From an uncultured Metabacillus sp. (lineage in GTDB: Bacteria; Bacillota; Bacilli; Bacillales; Bacillaceae), in the NCBI RefSeq assembly GCF_947503125.1, contig NZ_CANNCR010000008.1, positions 84,166 through 148,165 on the forward strand: DNA of 64,000 bases, in the 5' to 3' direction. Below are positions 37,283-47,865 of the stretch, one piece after another. The first letter of the stretch is position 1, and each line of letters opens with the position of its first letter. Both the position numbers and the translations under genes were made by a program. The notes beneath the pieces were generated by a model. That model was given only the letters and a program-made list of their open reading frames with translations, had not been told where the DNA came from and searched no databases.

Positions 37283-37694
37283 CATCTTCACCCCGTTGTT
37301 TTTCACATAGCTCGACTAACACATTATTTGCTTCTTTAGGATGTAAAAAGGCAATCATTGCTTGTGCCGCACCAATTCGTGGCTTTTCATCAATTAGCGG
37401 GATCCCTTTCCTCTTTAAATCCTTTAGACGTGCTTCTAAGTCAGAAACACCAAAGGCAATATGATGGATCCCTTCACCCTTTTTAGAAAGAAACCTAGCA
37501 ATCGCGCTTTCTTCGGACATTGGTTCTAATAGTTCGATTTTAGTATCGCCGGCCGTTAAGAAAGCAACTCTAACCTGCTGTGATGGCACTTCTTCATAAC
37601 CTAGTAATTGCAGCTGTAAAACATCCTTATAAAAAGGCAAAACATTTTCTATTGATTGAACTGCTATACCGATATGATCAACTTTATTCACCAT
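37272..37694 (-). CDS. mce: methylmalonyl-CoA epimerase
   Basis: Interconverts S- and R-methylmalonyl-CoA, needed before the B12 mutase. 140 residues of the vicinal oxygen chelate fold: DHIGIAV at residues 6-12, KIELLEPMSEES and GIHHIAFGVSDLE with the metal ligands His and Glu, and VLVELCE at the end. Coupled to yqjD by overlap, so the two act in one route from propionyl-CoA. Confidence 0.92.
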   Translation of the reverse strand: MVNKVDHIGIAVQSIENVLPFYKDVLQLQLLGYEEVPSQQVRVAFLTAGDTKIELLEPMSEESAIARFLSKKGEGIHHIAFGVSDLEARLKDLKRKGIPLIDEKPRIGAAQAMIAFLHPKEANNVLVELCEKQRGEDDEQ

Positions 37695-37813
37695 TTGCCG
37701 AATTCCCCCGCTCTCTTGTAAACGCTATCACAATATAATAAACTTTCTCTCTTTTTACATGAAACTCCTGCAAGTTTGTCAAATTTTTTGGAATTTATTC
37801 TTTTCTGAAGGTG

Positions 37814-37842
37814 TTGTCCAATTTGTCCATTCACGTTAAAAT
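37814..37842 (+). promoter_or_regulatory. sigma-A promoter of prli42
   Basis: TTGTCC (37814-37819), 17-base spacer, TAAAAT (37837-37842), about 20 bases before the gene. Confidence 0.5.
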
Positions 37843-37865
37843 AATAGGACAAGGAGTGAGAATAA

Positions 37866-37958
37866 ATGTCTCGTAAAACACAAAAATTCGTCGTTTATTT
37901 AATGATAGGCATTATGCTTGTTACAACCATTCTTACTGGCGTGGCAGCTTGGTTTTAA
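37866..37958 (+). CDS. prli42: stressosome-associated protein Prli42
   Basis: 30-residue membrane miniprotein: basic N-terminus MSRKTQK, one transmembrane segment FVVYLMIGIMLVTTILTGVAA, then WF. It fits the Prli42 family, first found in Listeria as the membrane anchor of the stressosome protein RsbR. AAGGAG lies at a good distance before the ATG. It is too short for normal gene finders and stands alone between mce and yqjA, on the opposite strand to both. The call rests on pattern and length. Confidence 0.8.
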   Translation: MSRKTQKFVVYLMIGIMLVTTILTGVAAWF

Positions 37959-38020
37959 ATATTTTTTGCAATGATTTATGCCTGTGACTGAAATCAACAG
38001 GCAAGTTTGACAGAAAAAAT

Positions 38021-38119
38021 AAAAAGAGGCAGTTCAAAGCACATTGTCTGATCCTACCTAGCTTTAACACTGTAAGTCTTGGTATTTAGAGCTGGACGTA
38101 AATTGAACTGACTCTTTTT
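38021..38119. terminator. long-loop terminator between prli42 and yqjA
   Basis: AAAAAGAGGCAGTTCAA pairs with TTGAACTGACTCTTTTT; the loop is over 60 bases. Convergent genes on both sides suggest a bidirectional role. A smaller stem GCCTGT/ACAGGC lies before it at 37980-38002. Confidence 0.6.
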
Positions 38120-38130
38120 GCTTAACTTCT

Positions 38131-39084
38131 TTATCGATCCATTCCTTTAAATTGACTTTTTATAATTAAATAACTTTCCATTTCCCTTATAAAATGAAGC
38201 AGTGCTGCCCTAACTTCGAACTCTTCCCTCGTTTGCGGCAATTCCATATTTTCAAATGACTGTTTCATTTCAATTAATTGTACTAAAAATCTATGTGCCG
38301 TATTTCCAGGATGGATATGTATACGCAGATCATGAATAAAGTCTGCAATCATTTTGCTTTGTTCTACAGATGTATGTATCGAGGTAATCAATGGAATAAT
38401 TCGTTCGATAATTTCAAATTGTTTTTCTCTCATTTTAAAATAGTGATAATAGGTATTTTCATGTCGTAAGAAATGATTTTCAACCTCACGAAATGCCATT
38501 GTCTTTGCTTGATTAATTAATTCCGCTGTTTTGATGATTTCACTTCCATCCCATTTTCGGTCACTTTCAATCAAATACAATTCAATTTCGCGAAAAATAA
38601 TCGAGAGATTTTCTTCAATTTGCTTTTGATAATTTTTCAGTTTTACTTCCATACTTGGCATATAAATGTTCATTATTAATGCTACACCAATTCCGATGAT
38701 AATTAATAAAAATTCATTCCATATTAATGACCATGTAATCCTGCCTGCATTATATAAATGAAAAATAATGACTGTACTTGTCACGATCCCCTCTGTTACC
38801 TTCACAAACACTGTTGTCGGTATAAACACCAATAGCATCAGGCCAATAATGATAGGGTGATACATGAGCCCTTCAAAAAAAAGAAAGGAATAGATCATTG
38901 CAATCGTGCAAGCTAGAAGTCTCGCCCAAGAGCTTTTTAGTGATTTTTTCTTTGTAACCTGTATGCAGAGAATGGTAATGATACCTGCGGAAATATAATT
39001 TTCAAGCTCCATAAATTGTGCAAGCATAACAGCAATGGTCGTACCAAGTGCTGTTTTTGCTGTCCGGTACCCTATTTTAAACAT
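38131..39084 (-). CDS. yqjA: aromatic acid exporter family protein YqjA
   Basis: 317 residues from the ATG at 39084 (GGGGAG seven bases upstream). Six or so hydrophobic helices in the first 150 residues (TALGTTIAVMLAQF onward), then a long cytoplasmic helical domain with coiled-coil character. This is the ArAE_1 membrane plus C-terminal domain arrangement of YqjA/YgaE proteins. Transported substrate not known. In B. subtilis yqjA lies near the art genes as here. Confidence 0.82.
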   Translation of the reverse strand: MFKIGYRTAKTALGTTIAVMLAQFMELENYISAGIITILCIQVTKKKSLKSSWARLLACTIAMIYSFLFFEGLMYHPIIIGLMLLVFIPTTVFVKVTEGIVTSTVIIFHLYNAGRITWSLIWNEFLLIIIGIGVALIMNIYMPSMEVKLKNYQKQIEENLSIIFREIELYLIESDRKWDGSEIIKTAELINQAKTMAFREVENHFLRHENTYYHYFKMREKQFEIIERIIPLITSIHTSVEQSKMIADFIHDLRIHIHPGNTAHRFLVQLIEMKQSFENMELPQTREEFEVRAALLHFIREMESYLIIKSQFKGMDR

Positions 39085-39199
39085 ATGTTTCTCCCCATTA
39101 ACCTTTAAAATTTCTACCAATTACTACTTAATTTAACATAACCGCAGTAATATCTAAGCTTTATAATAAAAATAGTTTAACACTAAAAGATAGTAAAAA

Positions 39200-39228
39200 C
39201 GAAAAAAGATGATCAATTTGACCACCTT
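39200..39228 (-). terminator. terminator after artM
   Basis: AAGGTGGTCA/TGATCATCTT imperfect stem with TTTTTT on the minus strand. Confidence 0.6.
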
Positions 39229-39238
39229 TTCTTTGTCC

Positions 39239-39961
39239 TTATAACATTTTTTCTAAGAATACTTTTGCACGTTCCGTTTTCGGATTTGTAAAAAATTCAG
39301 CTGGTGCAGCATCCTCAACAAGCTTACCTCCATCAAGGAAAAGCACGCGATCTGCTACCTCTTTGGCAAAGCCCATTTCATGTGTTACAATGGCCATCGT
39401 CATTCCCGTTTGTGCTAAGTCCTTCATGACCTCAAGCACCTCTTTTACCATTTCAGGATCAAGTGCTGAAGTAGGCTCATCAAACAAGATGGCTTCCGGG
39501 TTCATGGCAAGTGCACGTGCGATCGCCACCCGTTGTTTTTGTCCGCCTGATAAACGATTTGGGTATTCCGATGCCTTTTCAAGTAGACCTACCTTTTTTA
39601 ATAGGTTTTTTCCGTTTTCCTCTGCTTCTTGCTTGGACTGCCCTCTGACAGTCATTGGCGCATATGTTAAGTTATCAAGAACCGTTTTATGAGGAAATAA
39701 ATGAAAGTGCTGGAAAACCATTCCGACATTTTGACGCACCTTAGCGATATCAACCTTGGGATTCGTAACTTCCTGCTCTTTAATCCACACTTTCCCCTTT
39801 GTAGGCGTTTCAAGTAAATTCAAGCATCGTAAAAAAGTGGACTTACCAGATCCCGAAGGTCCGATAATCGCAATTACCTCACCAGAAGCAATCGTTGTAG
39901 AAATTCCTTTTAATACTTCGAGTTTTCCGTAAGATTTATGCAAATTCTCAACCTTAATCAC
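39239..39961 (-). CDS. artM: amino-acid ABC transporter ATPase ArtM
   Basis: 240-residue polar amino-acid ABC ATPase. Walker [10 protein letters not shown] (33-41), signature [10 protein letters not shown], Walker [13 protein letters not shown] and the H-loop His (IVTHE). Located in the order artP-artQ-artM as in B. subtilis (YqiX-Y-Z), which imports arginine and relatives. It overlaps artQ by eight bases. Confidence 0.92.
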   Translation of the reverse strand: MIKVENLHKSYGKLEVLKGISTTIASGEVIAIIGPSGSGKSTFLRCLNLLETPTKGKVWIKEQEVTNPKVDIAKVRQNVGMVFQHFHLFPHKTVLDNLTYAPMTVRGQSKQEAEENGKNLLKKVGLLEKASEYPNRLSGGQKQRVAIARALAMNPEAILFDEPTSALDPEMVKEVLEVMKDLAQTGMTMAIVTHEMGFAKEVADRVLFLDGGKLVEDAAPAEFFTNPKTERAKVFLEKML

Positions 39962-40613
39962 TGCGTCTCATTCTCCCTTCAATGCCTTTACCAAGGAGTG
40001 TCAATACCATCACTAATAGATAGTAGATAAGACCGGCAAATAATAAAGGGGCAAAATAATTATATGAATCTGCCCCAACTTGATAGGCACGTCTCATAAT
40101 GTCTTGTACACCAATCACGGTTACAATCGCTGATTCTTTTGTTAACGTAATGAATTCATTCATTAATGCTGGCAAAATATTTTTAAAAGCCTGAGGCAGA
40201 ATAATATCCTTCATCATCTTTGAATAAGGAATTCCTAATGCCATTGAAGCCTCTTGCTGTCCTTTATCAATTGCATTAATACCAGCGCGAATAATTTCAG
40301 AAATATATGCTCCGGAATTCAATGTAAACGCAGCAACAGCTGCAGGGTATGGATCGATCGGGAAACCTAAAATTTGTGGTAACCCAAAATAAATGATAAG
40401 CAATTGCAGCACCAATGGTGTTCCTCTAAAAATAGACGTATAAGCATCTGCAAACCACATTAATGGTTTGATTCTACTGATTTTGAATAGTGCCAAAATA
40501 ATTCCCCATACAAAACCAAGTAACAAGGAAAGTAACACAATTTGTAACGTGACCCAAATTCCTTCCAAAATAAATGGCAAGGATGGGACGATCGAGGAAA
40601 AGTTTATATCCAT
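39954..40613 (-). CDS. artQ: amino-acid ABC transporter permease ArtQ
   Basis: 219-residue inner membrane permease of the HisM/GlnP type with five transmembrane helices. The EAA loop is [22 protein letters not shown] (around 140-160), which contacts the ATPase. Starts after a terminator-like hairpin that separates it from artP. Confidence 0.92.
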   Translation of the reverse strand: MDINFSSIVPSLPFILEGIWVTLQIVLLSLLLGFVWGIILALFKISRIKPLMWFADAYTSIFRGTPLVLQLLIIYFGLPQILGFPIDPYPAAVAAFTLNSGAYISEIIRAGINAIDKGQQEASMALGIPYSKMMKDIILPQAFKNILPALMNEFITLTKESAIVTVIGVQDIMRRAYQVGADSYNYFAPLLFAGLIYYLLVMVLTLLGKGIEGRMRRSD

Positions 40614-40654
40614 GTTTTCTAATTCCTTTCAATCTGATCTTAACCTATATTCAT

Positions 40655-40690
40655 AAAAAAGGGCCGACACTATAAGTAGCTGTCAGACCC
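40655..40690 (-). terminator. intra-operon terminator between artP and artQ
   Basis: GGGTCTGACA and GTGTCGGCCC pair imperfectly, followed by TTTTTT on the minus strand. It probably allows partial read-through so the binding protein is made in excess. Confidence 0.65.
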
Positions 40691-40714
40691 ATATAATTTT
40701 TAAAAGTAGCTTTC

Positions 40715-41509
40715 TTATTCTTCGCCGCCAAACCATTTTGCAACTAATTGATCAAGCTTGCCATTTTCTTTCATTTCATTTAGAGCATCATTAAATTCTT
40801 TTGTATATGCACTATTTTTTTGAAAAGCAATCGCAGATCCTGCCTCTTCCTCTGATTCCATAGTAAAGCCAGTTAGGTCTTTATCTTTTTCAGTATATCC
40901 ATTGGCAACTAAATCCTCGATGATCGCTGCATCGATACGACCTGATTTTAATTCCTGAATTAAATCAGAGATTTTATTGCGGTTCTCAATTTTTATATTT
41001 ACTTTTTCTGAAATTTCCTTTGCTTTATCTTCCTGAATAGAGCCTAATTGAACACCAATTGTTTTTCCATCAAGCTCTTCGATTGATTTTATTTCGTTAT
41101 CTTTTAACGAAACAATCATGTGATTAGCTGTATAATAAACATCTGAAAAATCAACATTCTCCGCACGCTCAGGTGTTGGAGTCATCCCTGATAATACTAA
41201 ATCAATTTGTTTTGCCTGAAGGGCAGGGATTAAACTATTAAAATCCATATCCTGAATTTCAAGCTCATACCCTGTTTTTTCTGCTAACGCCTTCGCAAGA
41301 TCGATATCAAAACCAATAATGTCGCTGCCTTGTGCCGTATCAATATATTCAAATGGCGGATAATCAGCTGATGTCGCCATTTTTAATACTTTTTTGTCAG
41401 CATTGCCAGCACCTGAAGTTGAGTTCTCAGCTTCATTTGCGTTTGTACCGCATGCTGCTAATAAACCAATGATGAATAAACTTATCATGAGCAATGATAA
41501 TTTTTTCAT
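40715..41509 (-). CDS. artP: arginine-type solute-binding lipoprotein ArtP
   Basis: 264-residue periplasmic-binding-protein type 2 lipoprotein. Signal peptide with lipobox LLAAC (Cys 20), then GIGVLKMATSADYPPFEY-like start (LKMATSADYPPFEY). The amino-acid binding fold covers 40-260. In B. subtilis ArtP binds arginine; ligand here is inferred from orthology. Confidence 0.9.
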   Translation of the reverse strand: MKKLSLLMISLFIIGLLAACGTNANEAENSTSGAGNADKKVLKMATSADYPPFEYIDTAQGSDIIGFDIDLAKALAEKTGYELEIQDMDFNSLIPALQAKQIDLVLSGMTPTPERAENVDFSDVYYTANHMIVSLKDNEIKSIEELDGKTIGVQLGSIQEDKAKEISEKVNIKIENRNKISDLIQELKSGRIDAAIIEDLVANGYTEKDKDLTGFTMESEEEAGSAIAFQKNSAYTKEFNDALNEMKENGKLDQLVAKWFGGEE

Positions 41510-41590
41510 AATAATTTCCTCCTATAATATCTTCATAATATTTATATCTGCTTTTAGTGTTCACTCATTAATATTTAATCAATACTCTGT

Positions 41591-41618
41591 ATTTTAACAC
41601 AGGTTTATAAATATGCAA
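41591..41618 (-). promoter_or_regulatory. candidate sigma-A promoter of artPQM
   Basis: Minus-strand TTGCAT (41613-41618), 16-base spacer, TAAAAT (41591-41596). The -35 end lies inside an ARG-box-like palindrome. Confidence 0.5.
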
Positions 41619-41629
41619 TCATTATTCAT
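41613..41629 (-). promoter_or_regulatory. ARG-box-like site upstream of artP
   Basis: Minus-strand ATGAATAATGATTGCAT is an imperfect palindrome resembling the AhrC/ArgR box (CATGAATAAAAATKCAAK). It overlaps the -35 element, a good place for repression by arginine. Confidence 0.4.
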
Positions 41630-41691
41630 AAAGATGTAATTATAAAAATATTAAGTCAATTCATTTTTTCAGAATATTTTTATTAATAGAT

Positions 41692-41724
41692 AAAAAAAGA
41701 CAAGCTCATTGACGAGCCTGCCTC
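41692..41724 (-). terminator. terminator after brxB
   Basis: AGGCAGGCTC/GAGCTTGTCT stem (with G-U pairs) then TTTTTTT on the minus strand. Confidence 0.7.
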
Positions 41725-41735
41725 ATTTTTTGTTC

Positions 41736-42173
41736 TTAAACTTCTTCACAATATTCATCAAACGCTGCTTGGAGCTTTGCAACGACTGACATTGGATCAT
41801 GGCCTTCAATTTCATGACGTTCAACCATTGTCATGAGCTTACCATCTTTTAGCAAAGCAAAAGATGGAGATGATGGCGGGTATCCGGTAAACTTTTCTCT
41901 TGCCCGTGCAGTTGCATCCTTATCCTGCCCGGCGAAAACCGTTACAAGATTGTCTGGACGTTTATCATAATGAATGGCATGGGCTGCAGCTGGTCTGGCA
42001 ATTCCGCCTGCACATCCGCAAACACTGTTTACCATAACAAGTGTTGTCCCTTTACGATCAAGAACTTCATCAACCTCTTCAGGCGTCTTAAGCTCGGTAT
42101 ACCCAGCAGCAACAATTTCCTTGCGAGCCTGTTGTACGATATCATTCATAAACAAATTAAAATCCATACTCAA
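41736..42173 (-). CDS. brxB: bacilliredoxin BrxB (YqiW)
   Basis: 145-residue thiol-disulfide protein that removes bacillithiol from S-bacillithiolated proteins. The CGC active site is C52-G53-C54 in NSVCGCAGG; the C-terminal [12 protein letters not shown] is conserved. TTG start at 42173 (GAGAGG six bases before), giving [11 protein letters not shown] as in B. subtilis. Position after the art genes agrees with yqiW. Confidence 0.92.
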   Translation of the reverse strand: MSMDFNLFMNDIVQQARKEIVAAGYTELKTPEEVDEVLDRKGTTLVMVNSVCGCAGGIARPAAAHAIHYDKRPDNLVTVFAGQDKDATARAREKFTGYPPSSPSFALLKDGKLMTMVERHEIEGHDPMSVVAKLQAAFDEYCEEV

Positions 42174-42250
42174 TGAAAACCTCTCCTTTATCGATCAATA
42201 CTGCTATTTTACCAAGTTAGCTACGAAATGGGCAAATGGATCGCTCGGTC

Positions 42251-43255
42251 TTATTCTTTAATAAACAACGCCAATAATTCCAAAGCACTTGCCGTAACAC
42301 TTTTTTCTCCATTCATGACAGCTTTTTCAAAATAAGTAAGCTGCTGGCTGACTTTTGCATGATGATAAAACTGCTGATAAAGATCATGCTTTACAAGCTC
42401 ATGCAGCCAATTTCGTTGTTGCTCCCTTCTTCTTTTATAGAACAATTCACTATCTTTTGTGTATTCCATAAAATCATGAATAATCTGGACAATTTCCTCA
42501 ATCCCTATTTCCTGTAGTGCAGAGGCTGTAACAGCTCTTGTTGACCAGCCGGCAGTATACGGCTTTAAAAAATGAAGAATCGTGTTATATTCCTGCTTCG
42601 CTTTCTTTGCTTTTCCCAAATTGTCACCATCAGCTTTATTAACAACAACTAAGTCAGGCAATTCCATTATTCCCTTTTTCATCGTTTGCAGCTCATCACC
42701 GGCACCTGTTAATACAAGCAGCATAAAAAAATCCACCATATCGCGAACAACAAATTCCCCTTGGCCAACTCCCATGGTCTCTACTATGATTACATCATAG
42801 CCAGCTGCTTCACATAAAGTAATTGTTTCTCGTGTCTTACGATTTACCCCGCCAAGGTTTCCTCCAGAAGGTGACGGTCTAATAAATGCCCGGGGATTTC
42901 TTGCCAAGCGCTCCATCCTTGTTTTATCTCCCATAATGCTCCCTCTTGATACCTTGCTGCTTGGATCAACCGCAAGCACAGCGACACGATAGCCCTGATT
43001 GCATAAGTAAGTTCCAATCGAGTCGATAAATGTGCTTTTTCCTGCTCCCGGAACCCCTGTTATTCCAATTCTAATCGAAGAACTTTGCGTTTGTAGGAGC
43101 GCCTCGATAATTTGCTGGGCTTTATCAAAATGGCGTTTCGCATTACTCTCAACCATTGTAATGGCTTGTGCCAGAACGACACGGTTACCCTTTAAGATCC
43201 CTTCAATATAATAGGAAACATCTCTTTCTTCTTTTTTCCGATAGTATTTTGTCAT
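42251..43255 (-). CDS. meaB: methylmalonyl-CoA mutase-associated GTPase MeaB
   Basis: G3E-type P-loop GTPase, 334 residues, chaperone that protects and reloads B12 mutase. Walker [10 protein letters not shown] (67-75), then [20 protein letters not shown] and the base-specificity NKAD. Overlaps mutB by four bases (ATGA), the typical arrangement mutA-mutB-meaB. Confidence 0.92.
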   Translation of the reverse strand: MTKYYRKKEERDVSYYIEGILKGNRVVLAQAITMVESNAKRHFDKAQQIIEALLQTQSSSIRIGITGVPGAGKSTFIDSIGTYLCNQGYRVAVLAVDPSSKVSRGSIMGDKTRMERLARNPRAFIRPSPSGGNLGGVNRKTRETITLCEAAGYDVIIVETMGVGQGEFVVRDMVDFFMLLVLTGAGDELQTMKKGIMELPDLVVVNKADGDNLGKAKKAKQEYNTILHFLKPYTAGWSTRAVTASALQEIGIEEIVQIIHDFMEYTKDSELFYKRRREQQRNWLHELVKHDLYQQFYHHAKVSQQLTYFEKAVMNGEKSVTASALELLALFIKE

Positions 43256-45399
43256 TCCGCGCTTTCCTCATAACCTAATTGTTCAAGGATCCTATCTAAA
43301 ACCTTCATGGCTGCAACTGGAATGACCGTACCGGGACCGAATATTTCCGCAGCACCACTTGCTTTAAGCTCTTCATAATCCTGAAATGGGATGACACCGC
43401 CGACAATCACTAGAATGTCTTCTCTTCCCAGCAATTTTAATTCACTTATGAGCTCGGGGAGCAATGTTTTATGTCCTGCAGCTAATGAGCTCATACCGAC
43501 TACATGGACATCATTCTCAACAGCTTGTGCCGCCGTTTCTGCAGGTGTTTGAAAAAGTGGACCAATGTCAACATCAAATCCCAAATCAGCAAATGCAGAT
43601 GCAATCACCTTAGCGCCGCGATCATGTCCATCCTGCCCCATTTTGGCAATTAAAATTCTTGGACGTCTGCCTTCGAGCTCATAAAACTGATCCGTCTTTG
43701 TTCTAACTTCATTTATTTGTTCTTCATTTGAGAACTCAGAGCTATAGACACCGCTAATCGATCGAATCATTGCTTGATGACGCTTGCTAACCTTTTCAAT
43801 CGCGAAAGAAATTTCTCCTAATGTCGCACGTACCCGAGCTGCCTCCACTGCTAATGCCAATAAATTTCCTTCCCCATTTGCCGCTGCCTTTGTAATGGCT
43901 TGCAACGCTTTATTCACAAGGTCTTCATTCCGATTCGCTTTTACTTCTTTAAGTCTTTCGATTTGTTTTTTTCTTACCTCAGTATTGTCGATCGTCAAAA
44001 TATCGAGGGAATCCTCTTCATCAAGCTTGAATGTATTTACCCCAATAATCGGTTCTTTTCCTGAATCAATCTTTGCTTGTCTTCTCGCTGCCGCTTCTTC
44101 AATTTTCATTTTCGGAAGTCCTGTTTCAATTGCCTTTGTCATTCCGCCTAGTTCCTCAATCTCTTTAAGGTGTTCTTTGGCTCGTTCTATTAAAGAATTC
44201 GTTAGCGATTCTACATAATAGGATCCGCCCCACGGATCAATCACCTGACAAATCCCTGTCTCATGCTGTAAATAAAGTTGAGTATTTCGGGCGATTCTTG
44301 CTGAAAAGTCCGTTGGTAATGCAATTGCTTCATCCAATGCATTCGTATGAAGTGACTGAGTATGACCCATTGCTGCTGCATGCGCCTCAATACAAGTACG
44401 AACGACATTGTTATAAGGATCCTGTTCCGTTAGACTCCAGCCTGATGTTTGCGAGTGGGTTCGCAATGCAAGTGATTTTGGGTTTTTAGGTTCAAATTGT
44501 TTTACAATAGTTGACCATAAAAATCTGGCTGCCCTCATTTTGGCAACTTCCATAAAATAATTCATGCCAACTGCCCAAAAAAACGATAAACGAGGGGCAA
44601 ATTGATCAATATCCAGACCTGCCTTCAATCCTGTACGAATATATTCAAGGCCATCTGCCAATGTATAGGCCAATTCAAGATCTGCAGGTGCTCCAGCCTC
44701 CTGCAGATGATAGCCGGAAATACTGATGCTGTTAAATTTCGGCATATTCCTTGCTGTGTATTCGAAAATATCGCCAATAATTCTCATAGATGTCTCAGGT
44801 GGATAAATATACGTATTACGAACGATATATTCCTTTAAAATATCATTTTGAATAGTACCTGCCAGCTTTTCCTTCGATACTCCCTGCTCCTCGGCTGTAA
44901 CAATATAAAAGGCCATAATTGGCAAGACAGCACCGTTCATTGTCATCGATACGGACATCTCATCTAATGGAATCCCCTCGAATAACCGCTTCATATCTAA
45001 AACGGAATCAATCGCGACTCCTGCTTTGCCTACATCGCCAACTACCCTGGGATGGTCTGAATCATAGCCGCGATGAGTTGCCAAATCAAACGCAACAGAT
45101 AATCCCTTTTGTCCCATTTCTAAATTCCGGCGATAAAAAGCATTGCTCTCTTCAGCAGTTGAAAATCCCGCATACTGTCTAATTGTCCATGGTCGGTTCA
45201 CATACATAGTGGCATATGGGCCGCGCAAATAAGGCTGAATACCTGGAAAAGAATCAAGATGTTCAATTTTTTCAATATCTTGTTCGCAATAAACATTTTT
45301 AACCTTTATTTGCTCATATGTCGTAAAAAATGATGGGGAAGCGGCCTCTACATTCATTTTTTTTAGCAGCGGTGCACCTGAAATCGTTCGGCGTTTCAT
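43252..45399 (-). CDS. mutB: methylmalonyl-CoA mutase large subunit
   Basis: 715 residues. N-terminal TIM barrel (about 50-400) with [20 protein letters not shown] and conserved QTSGWSLT; C-terminal cobalamin domain with DGHDRG (D590, H592), the lower axial ligand motif, and [16 protein letters not shown]. It converts R-methylmalonyl-CoA to succinyl-CoA with adenosylcobalamin. Overlaps mutA by four bases. No B12 riboswitch is seen upstream. Confidence 0.95.
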   Translation of the reverse strand: MKRRTISGAPLLKKMNVEAASPSFFTTYEQIKVKNVYCEQDIEKIEHLDSFPGIQPYLRGPYATMYVNRPWTIRQYAGFSTAEESNAFYRRNLEMGQKGLSVAFDLATHRGYDSDHPRVVGDVGKAGVAIDSVLDMKRLFEGIPLDEMSVSMTMNGAVLPIMAFYIVTAEEQGVSKEKLAGTIQNDILKEYIVRNTYIYPPETSMRIIGDIFEYTARNMPKFNSISISGYHLQEAGAPADLELAYTLADGLEYIRTGLKAGLDIDQFAPRLSFFWAVGMNYFMEVAKMRAARFLWSTIVKQFEPKNPKSLALRTHSQTSGWSLTEQDPYNNVVRTCIEAHAAAMGHTQSLHTNALDEAIALPTDFSARIARNTQLYLQHETGICQVIDPWGGSYYVESLTNSLIERAKEHLKEIEELGGMTKAIETGLPKMKIEEAAARRQAKIDSGKEPIIGVNTFKLDEEDSLDILTIDNTEVRKKQIERLKEVKANRNEDLVNKALQAITKAAANGEGNLLALAVEAARVRATLGEISFAIEKVSKRHQAMIRSISGVYSSEFSNEEQINEVRTKTDQFYELEGRRPRILIAKMGQDGHDRGAKVIASAFADLGFDVDIGPLFQTPAETAAQAVENDVHVVGMSSLAAGHKTLLPELISELKLLGREDILVIVGGVIPFQDYEELKASGAAEIFGPGTVIPVAAMKVLDRILEQLGYEESAE

Positions 45400-47294
45400 C
45401 TCTCACTCACCCCTATTAATTGATGCAATGTTACTAAAAACTCATATGCATTCATATTCTCTGTGATCGAATCAGAAATCTCATATTGTTTGATTAAAGT
45501 TTCATGACCTTTTCCGACGATAAATAACCATACTTGATCGTTAGCTGCTTTTAACTTGTTAATGAAGAGGGGATCAATACATTCATAATCCTCATCTTTC
45601 CCACAAAAAATCATGATATTTCCCTTAATAGTGGCTAAATCACTTTCACTTGAAACGACATCTACTTGCAAACCGCCAGAGGCAAGGAGACCGGTAAGAA
45701 AATCAAGTCGCGGCTTATAATCTTTTAATCTTCCAAATACCATAACCGTCACAGTAGGTTTAAACCCGTGTAGCTGCTCAAAAGCTTCTGAATGAAACCT
45801 AAGCTGCTCATAATGCTCAGCAAGGCGTAAGATGGTTAGCGGTTGAATGTGATGCAATTCTTGTTCATCTTTCGCCTGAGACGTTATTGATTCATTTAAC
45901 GTTTTCCATGCTTCAACAAAAGAAGGAAAATCTATGACTGATTGATTTTTTAAGCTATCATTCTTTACTTGCCGTTTATCTAGAGCTTTATCTTCAAGGT
46001 TTGCGAAAGCATTGATTCCAATGATCTTTGTTTTTTGCTTATTAACATCCAGTATCCTCGTTTCAGCTATCTTCTTCAATTCTTTTTGCGAGGTTCCTTT
46101 TGTTAATAAGCTAAGAAAGCCTCCGTTTTCATTTATATCAACGATTTCCTTCCAAGCCTTTTCGGCAAGCTCACTTGTTAACGCCTCAACATAGTAAGCC
46201 CCTGCTGCAGGATCTACCACTCTAGAAATCAAGCTTTCTTCCTTTAAGATAAATTGTGTATTTCTGGCGATTCTTTCTGCCAAACCTCCTGCCTCAACAA
46301 AAACCGAATCAAATGGAAGAATTGTTAACTCGTCTACTCCAGCAACAGCCGCTGCAAAACCTTCAGTTGTTGTTCTTAGAAGATTAACATGTACATCATA
46401 GGCAGCTTTATTGAATAAAGAGGTGACCGCATGGAGATACATGCTCGGTGAGGCTTCATCTCCACCTAATGCGTGAAGCAGTGATGCCCATATTTGCTTT
46501 GCTGCACGCAGTTTAGCAATCTCCATAAAAAAATGCGAGCCTACCGCAAAGGTGAAAGTTATACTTTTTGCAATCGTAGTAATAGATAACCCTCGATTGA
46601 GCAGCTCATTGATTACATCTAATGCGTGTGAGAAGGTGTATACCAACTCTTGAATTGAATGGCCTCCTGCTTCATGGTACAGATTTCCCTTGATTAGGAT
46701 CGTACGAATACTGGATTGATTTTTCTGGCACCACTTTATACAATCTGCCAGAAAATCATATTGTGTGCTTAAAGCGATGGAATTTTTCCCTTTTAACAGT
46801 ATGCTTTCGTATGGATCAAAACCTAGTAAACCTTTGGCAACTTTAACGTTCTGAGACTCTTTAAGGTAGTGAAGAAAGCTTGGGATAAACTCAAGCTTTT
46901 CACCTACATCAAAAAAGATTGAATCCTGCTCCCAGTCAAGATGTTGAAAAGCAGCGGCAATATCCTGCTTATTGTCTAAAAAACTAAAATTTTTCAGATA
47001 AAATGAATCCTGTCCCCTTGCCTTTGCATATTTTATCCTCTCAGATAATGTCTGATGATCATTCCCAAGAAGGACCTGACTAACTCTCCATTCGTTATGT
47101 TTGCGGTACCCTCTGATAGATGTTTGTGTATCTATTTTGATATCTTCTTTTACATATAAAGGCTTTAATGTAATCCCTTCATATGTAGGTGAATAAAGAC
47201 TTTCAATCCCCTTACCTTTTAATGCTTTTTCTGCCTCGGCTTTCCAAGCATTCCATTTTCCCTTTGTCTGTGCCGTACCTTGCCCATCTCCCAT
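45396..47294 (-). CDS. mutA: methylmalonyl-CoA mutase small subunit
   Basis: 632 residues, homologous to MutB but lacking the DxHxxG cobalamin motif, as expected of the non-catalytic subunit. Segments [17 protein letters not shown] and [14 protein letters not shown] keep the barrel. AAGGAAG precedes the ATG at 47294. First gene of mutA-mutB-meaB; a cre site lies about 85 bases upstream. Sequence is more diverged from the large subunit than in actinobacteria. Confidence 0.9.
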   Translation of the reverse strand: MGDGQGTAQTKGKWNAWKAEAEKALKGKGIESLYSPTYEGITLKPLYVKEDIKIDTQTSIRGYRKHNEWRVSQVLLGNDHQTLSERIKYAKARGQDSFYLKNFSFLDNKQDIAAAFQHLDWEQDSIFFDVGEKLEFIPSFLHYLKESQNVKVAKGLLGFDPYESILLKGKNSIALSTQYDFLADCIKWCQKNQSSIRTILIKGNLYHEAGGHSIQELVYTFSHALDVINELLNRGLSITTIAKSITFTFAVGSHFFMEIAKLRAAKQIWASLLHALGGDEASPSMYLHAVTSLFNKAAYDVHVNLLRTTTEGFAAAVAGVDELTILPFDSVFVEAGGLAERIARNTQFILKEESLISRVVDPAAGAYYVEALTSELAEKAWKEIVDINENGGFLSLLTKGTSQKELKKIAETRILDVNKQKTKIIGINAFANLEDKALDKRQVKNDSLKNQSVIDFPSFVEAWKTLNESITSQAKDEQELHHIQPLTILRLAEHYEQLRFHSEAFEQLHGFKPTVTVMVFGRLKDYKPRLDFLTGLLASGGLQVDVVSSESDLATIKGNIMIFCGKDEDYECIDPLFINKLKAANDQVWLFIVGKGHETLIKQYEISDSITENMNAYEFLVTLHQLIGVSER

Positions 47295-47378
47295 GAGTTG
47301 CTTCCTTCTCGGAAGCTCACCCCCTTGTCGATTGTCATGATCCTAACTTCTACTATCGTATCTTTCATGTTCATTCAT

Positions 47379-47394
47379 AAGAATACGTTTACAT
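47379..47394 (-). promoter_or_regulatory. cre site (CcpA) upstream of mutAB
   Basis: Minus-strand ATGTAAACGTATTCTT fits WTGnAAnCGnWnnCWW at all 16 positions. It would permit glucose repression of the propionate route. Confidence 0.72.
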
Positions 47395-47518
47395 TTTTTA
47401 AATTAACTTTCGAACATAGGATGTAAACAGGATTACAACATAATTCTATAATTTTATTTTATTATAATTTTTCCCTATCATCAATCAGCAGCCGGTATAT
47501 AAAGCCATGGCACCAGAT

Positions 47519-47690
47519 GATAAAAAAAGCGCAAGGCGCCTGCCTATCGGCGACAAGCATAAGGCGAACAGGAATAGAAGGTGTACTTTACCTTCAATTC
47601 CTGTTTGACTTATGACCTCGAGCCGATGGCGCCTGGAGCTAGATTCAGAAACGCAAGCTATGTTAAGAAAATATATAAATTCTGATATTA
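47519..47690. repeat. 172-bp foldback repeat, copy A
   Basis: Identical, base for base, to 58676-58847. It can fold into one long hairpin: GGCGCC/GGCGCC, ATCGGC/GCCGAT, ATAAG/CTTAT, AACAGGAAT/ATTCCTGTT and AAGGT/ACCTT pair in nested order around a short loop. Located between mutA and the bkd operon end. After 47690 the two copies remain only partly similar (CTTGGC region). No transposase. Confidence 0.92.
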
Positions 47691-47787
47691 TTAGAAAAAC
47701 TTGGCTTGTCGCCAAGTCCTAATGGCGAAAGCCTTAGTTTTTCTTATACTATCAACCATTAAATTTTTATACTTTCTGATAGCATAA

Positions 47788-47862
47788 AACGAAAAGGGCT
47801 GTCTACAAGGACCGCCCCCATACACAACGGGGGACTGTCACCGAATTTAGACAGCCCTTCTT
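47788..47862 (-). terminator. terminator of the bkd operon
   Basis: AAGGGCTGTCTA/TAGACAGCCCTT with a second inner hairpin of CCCCC/GGGGG, then TTCGTTTT on the minus strand. It starts just after bkdB. Confidence 0.82.
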
Positions 47863-47865
47863 TAT

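Noticed and set aside
47485..47715. 76-aa frame on the minus strand
   Set aside because: Lies in foldback repeat copy A, no ribosome site, no homology pattern.
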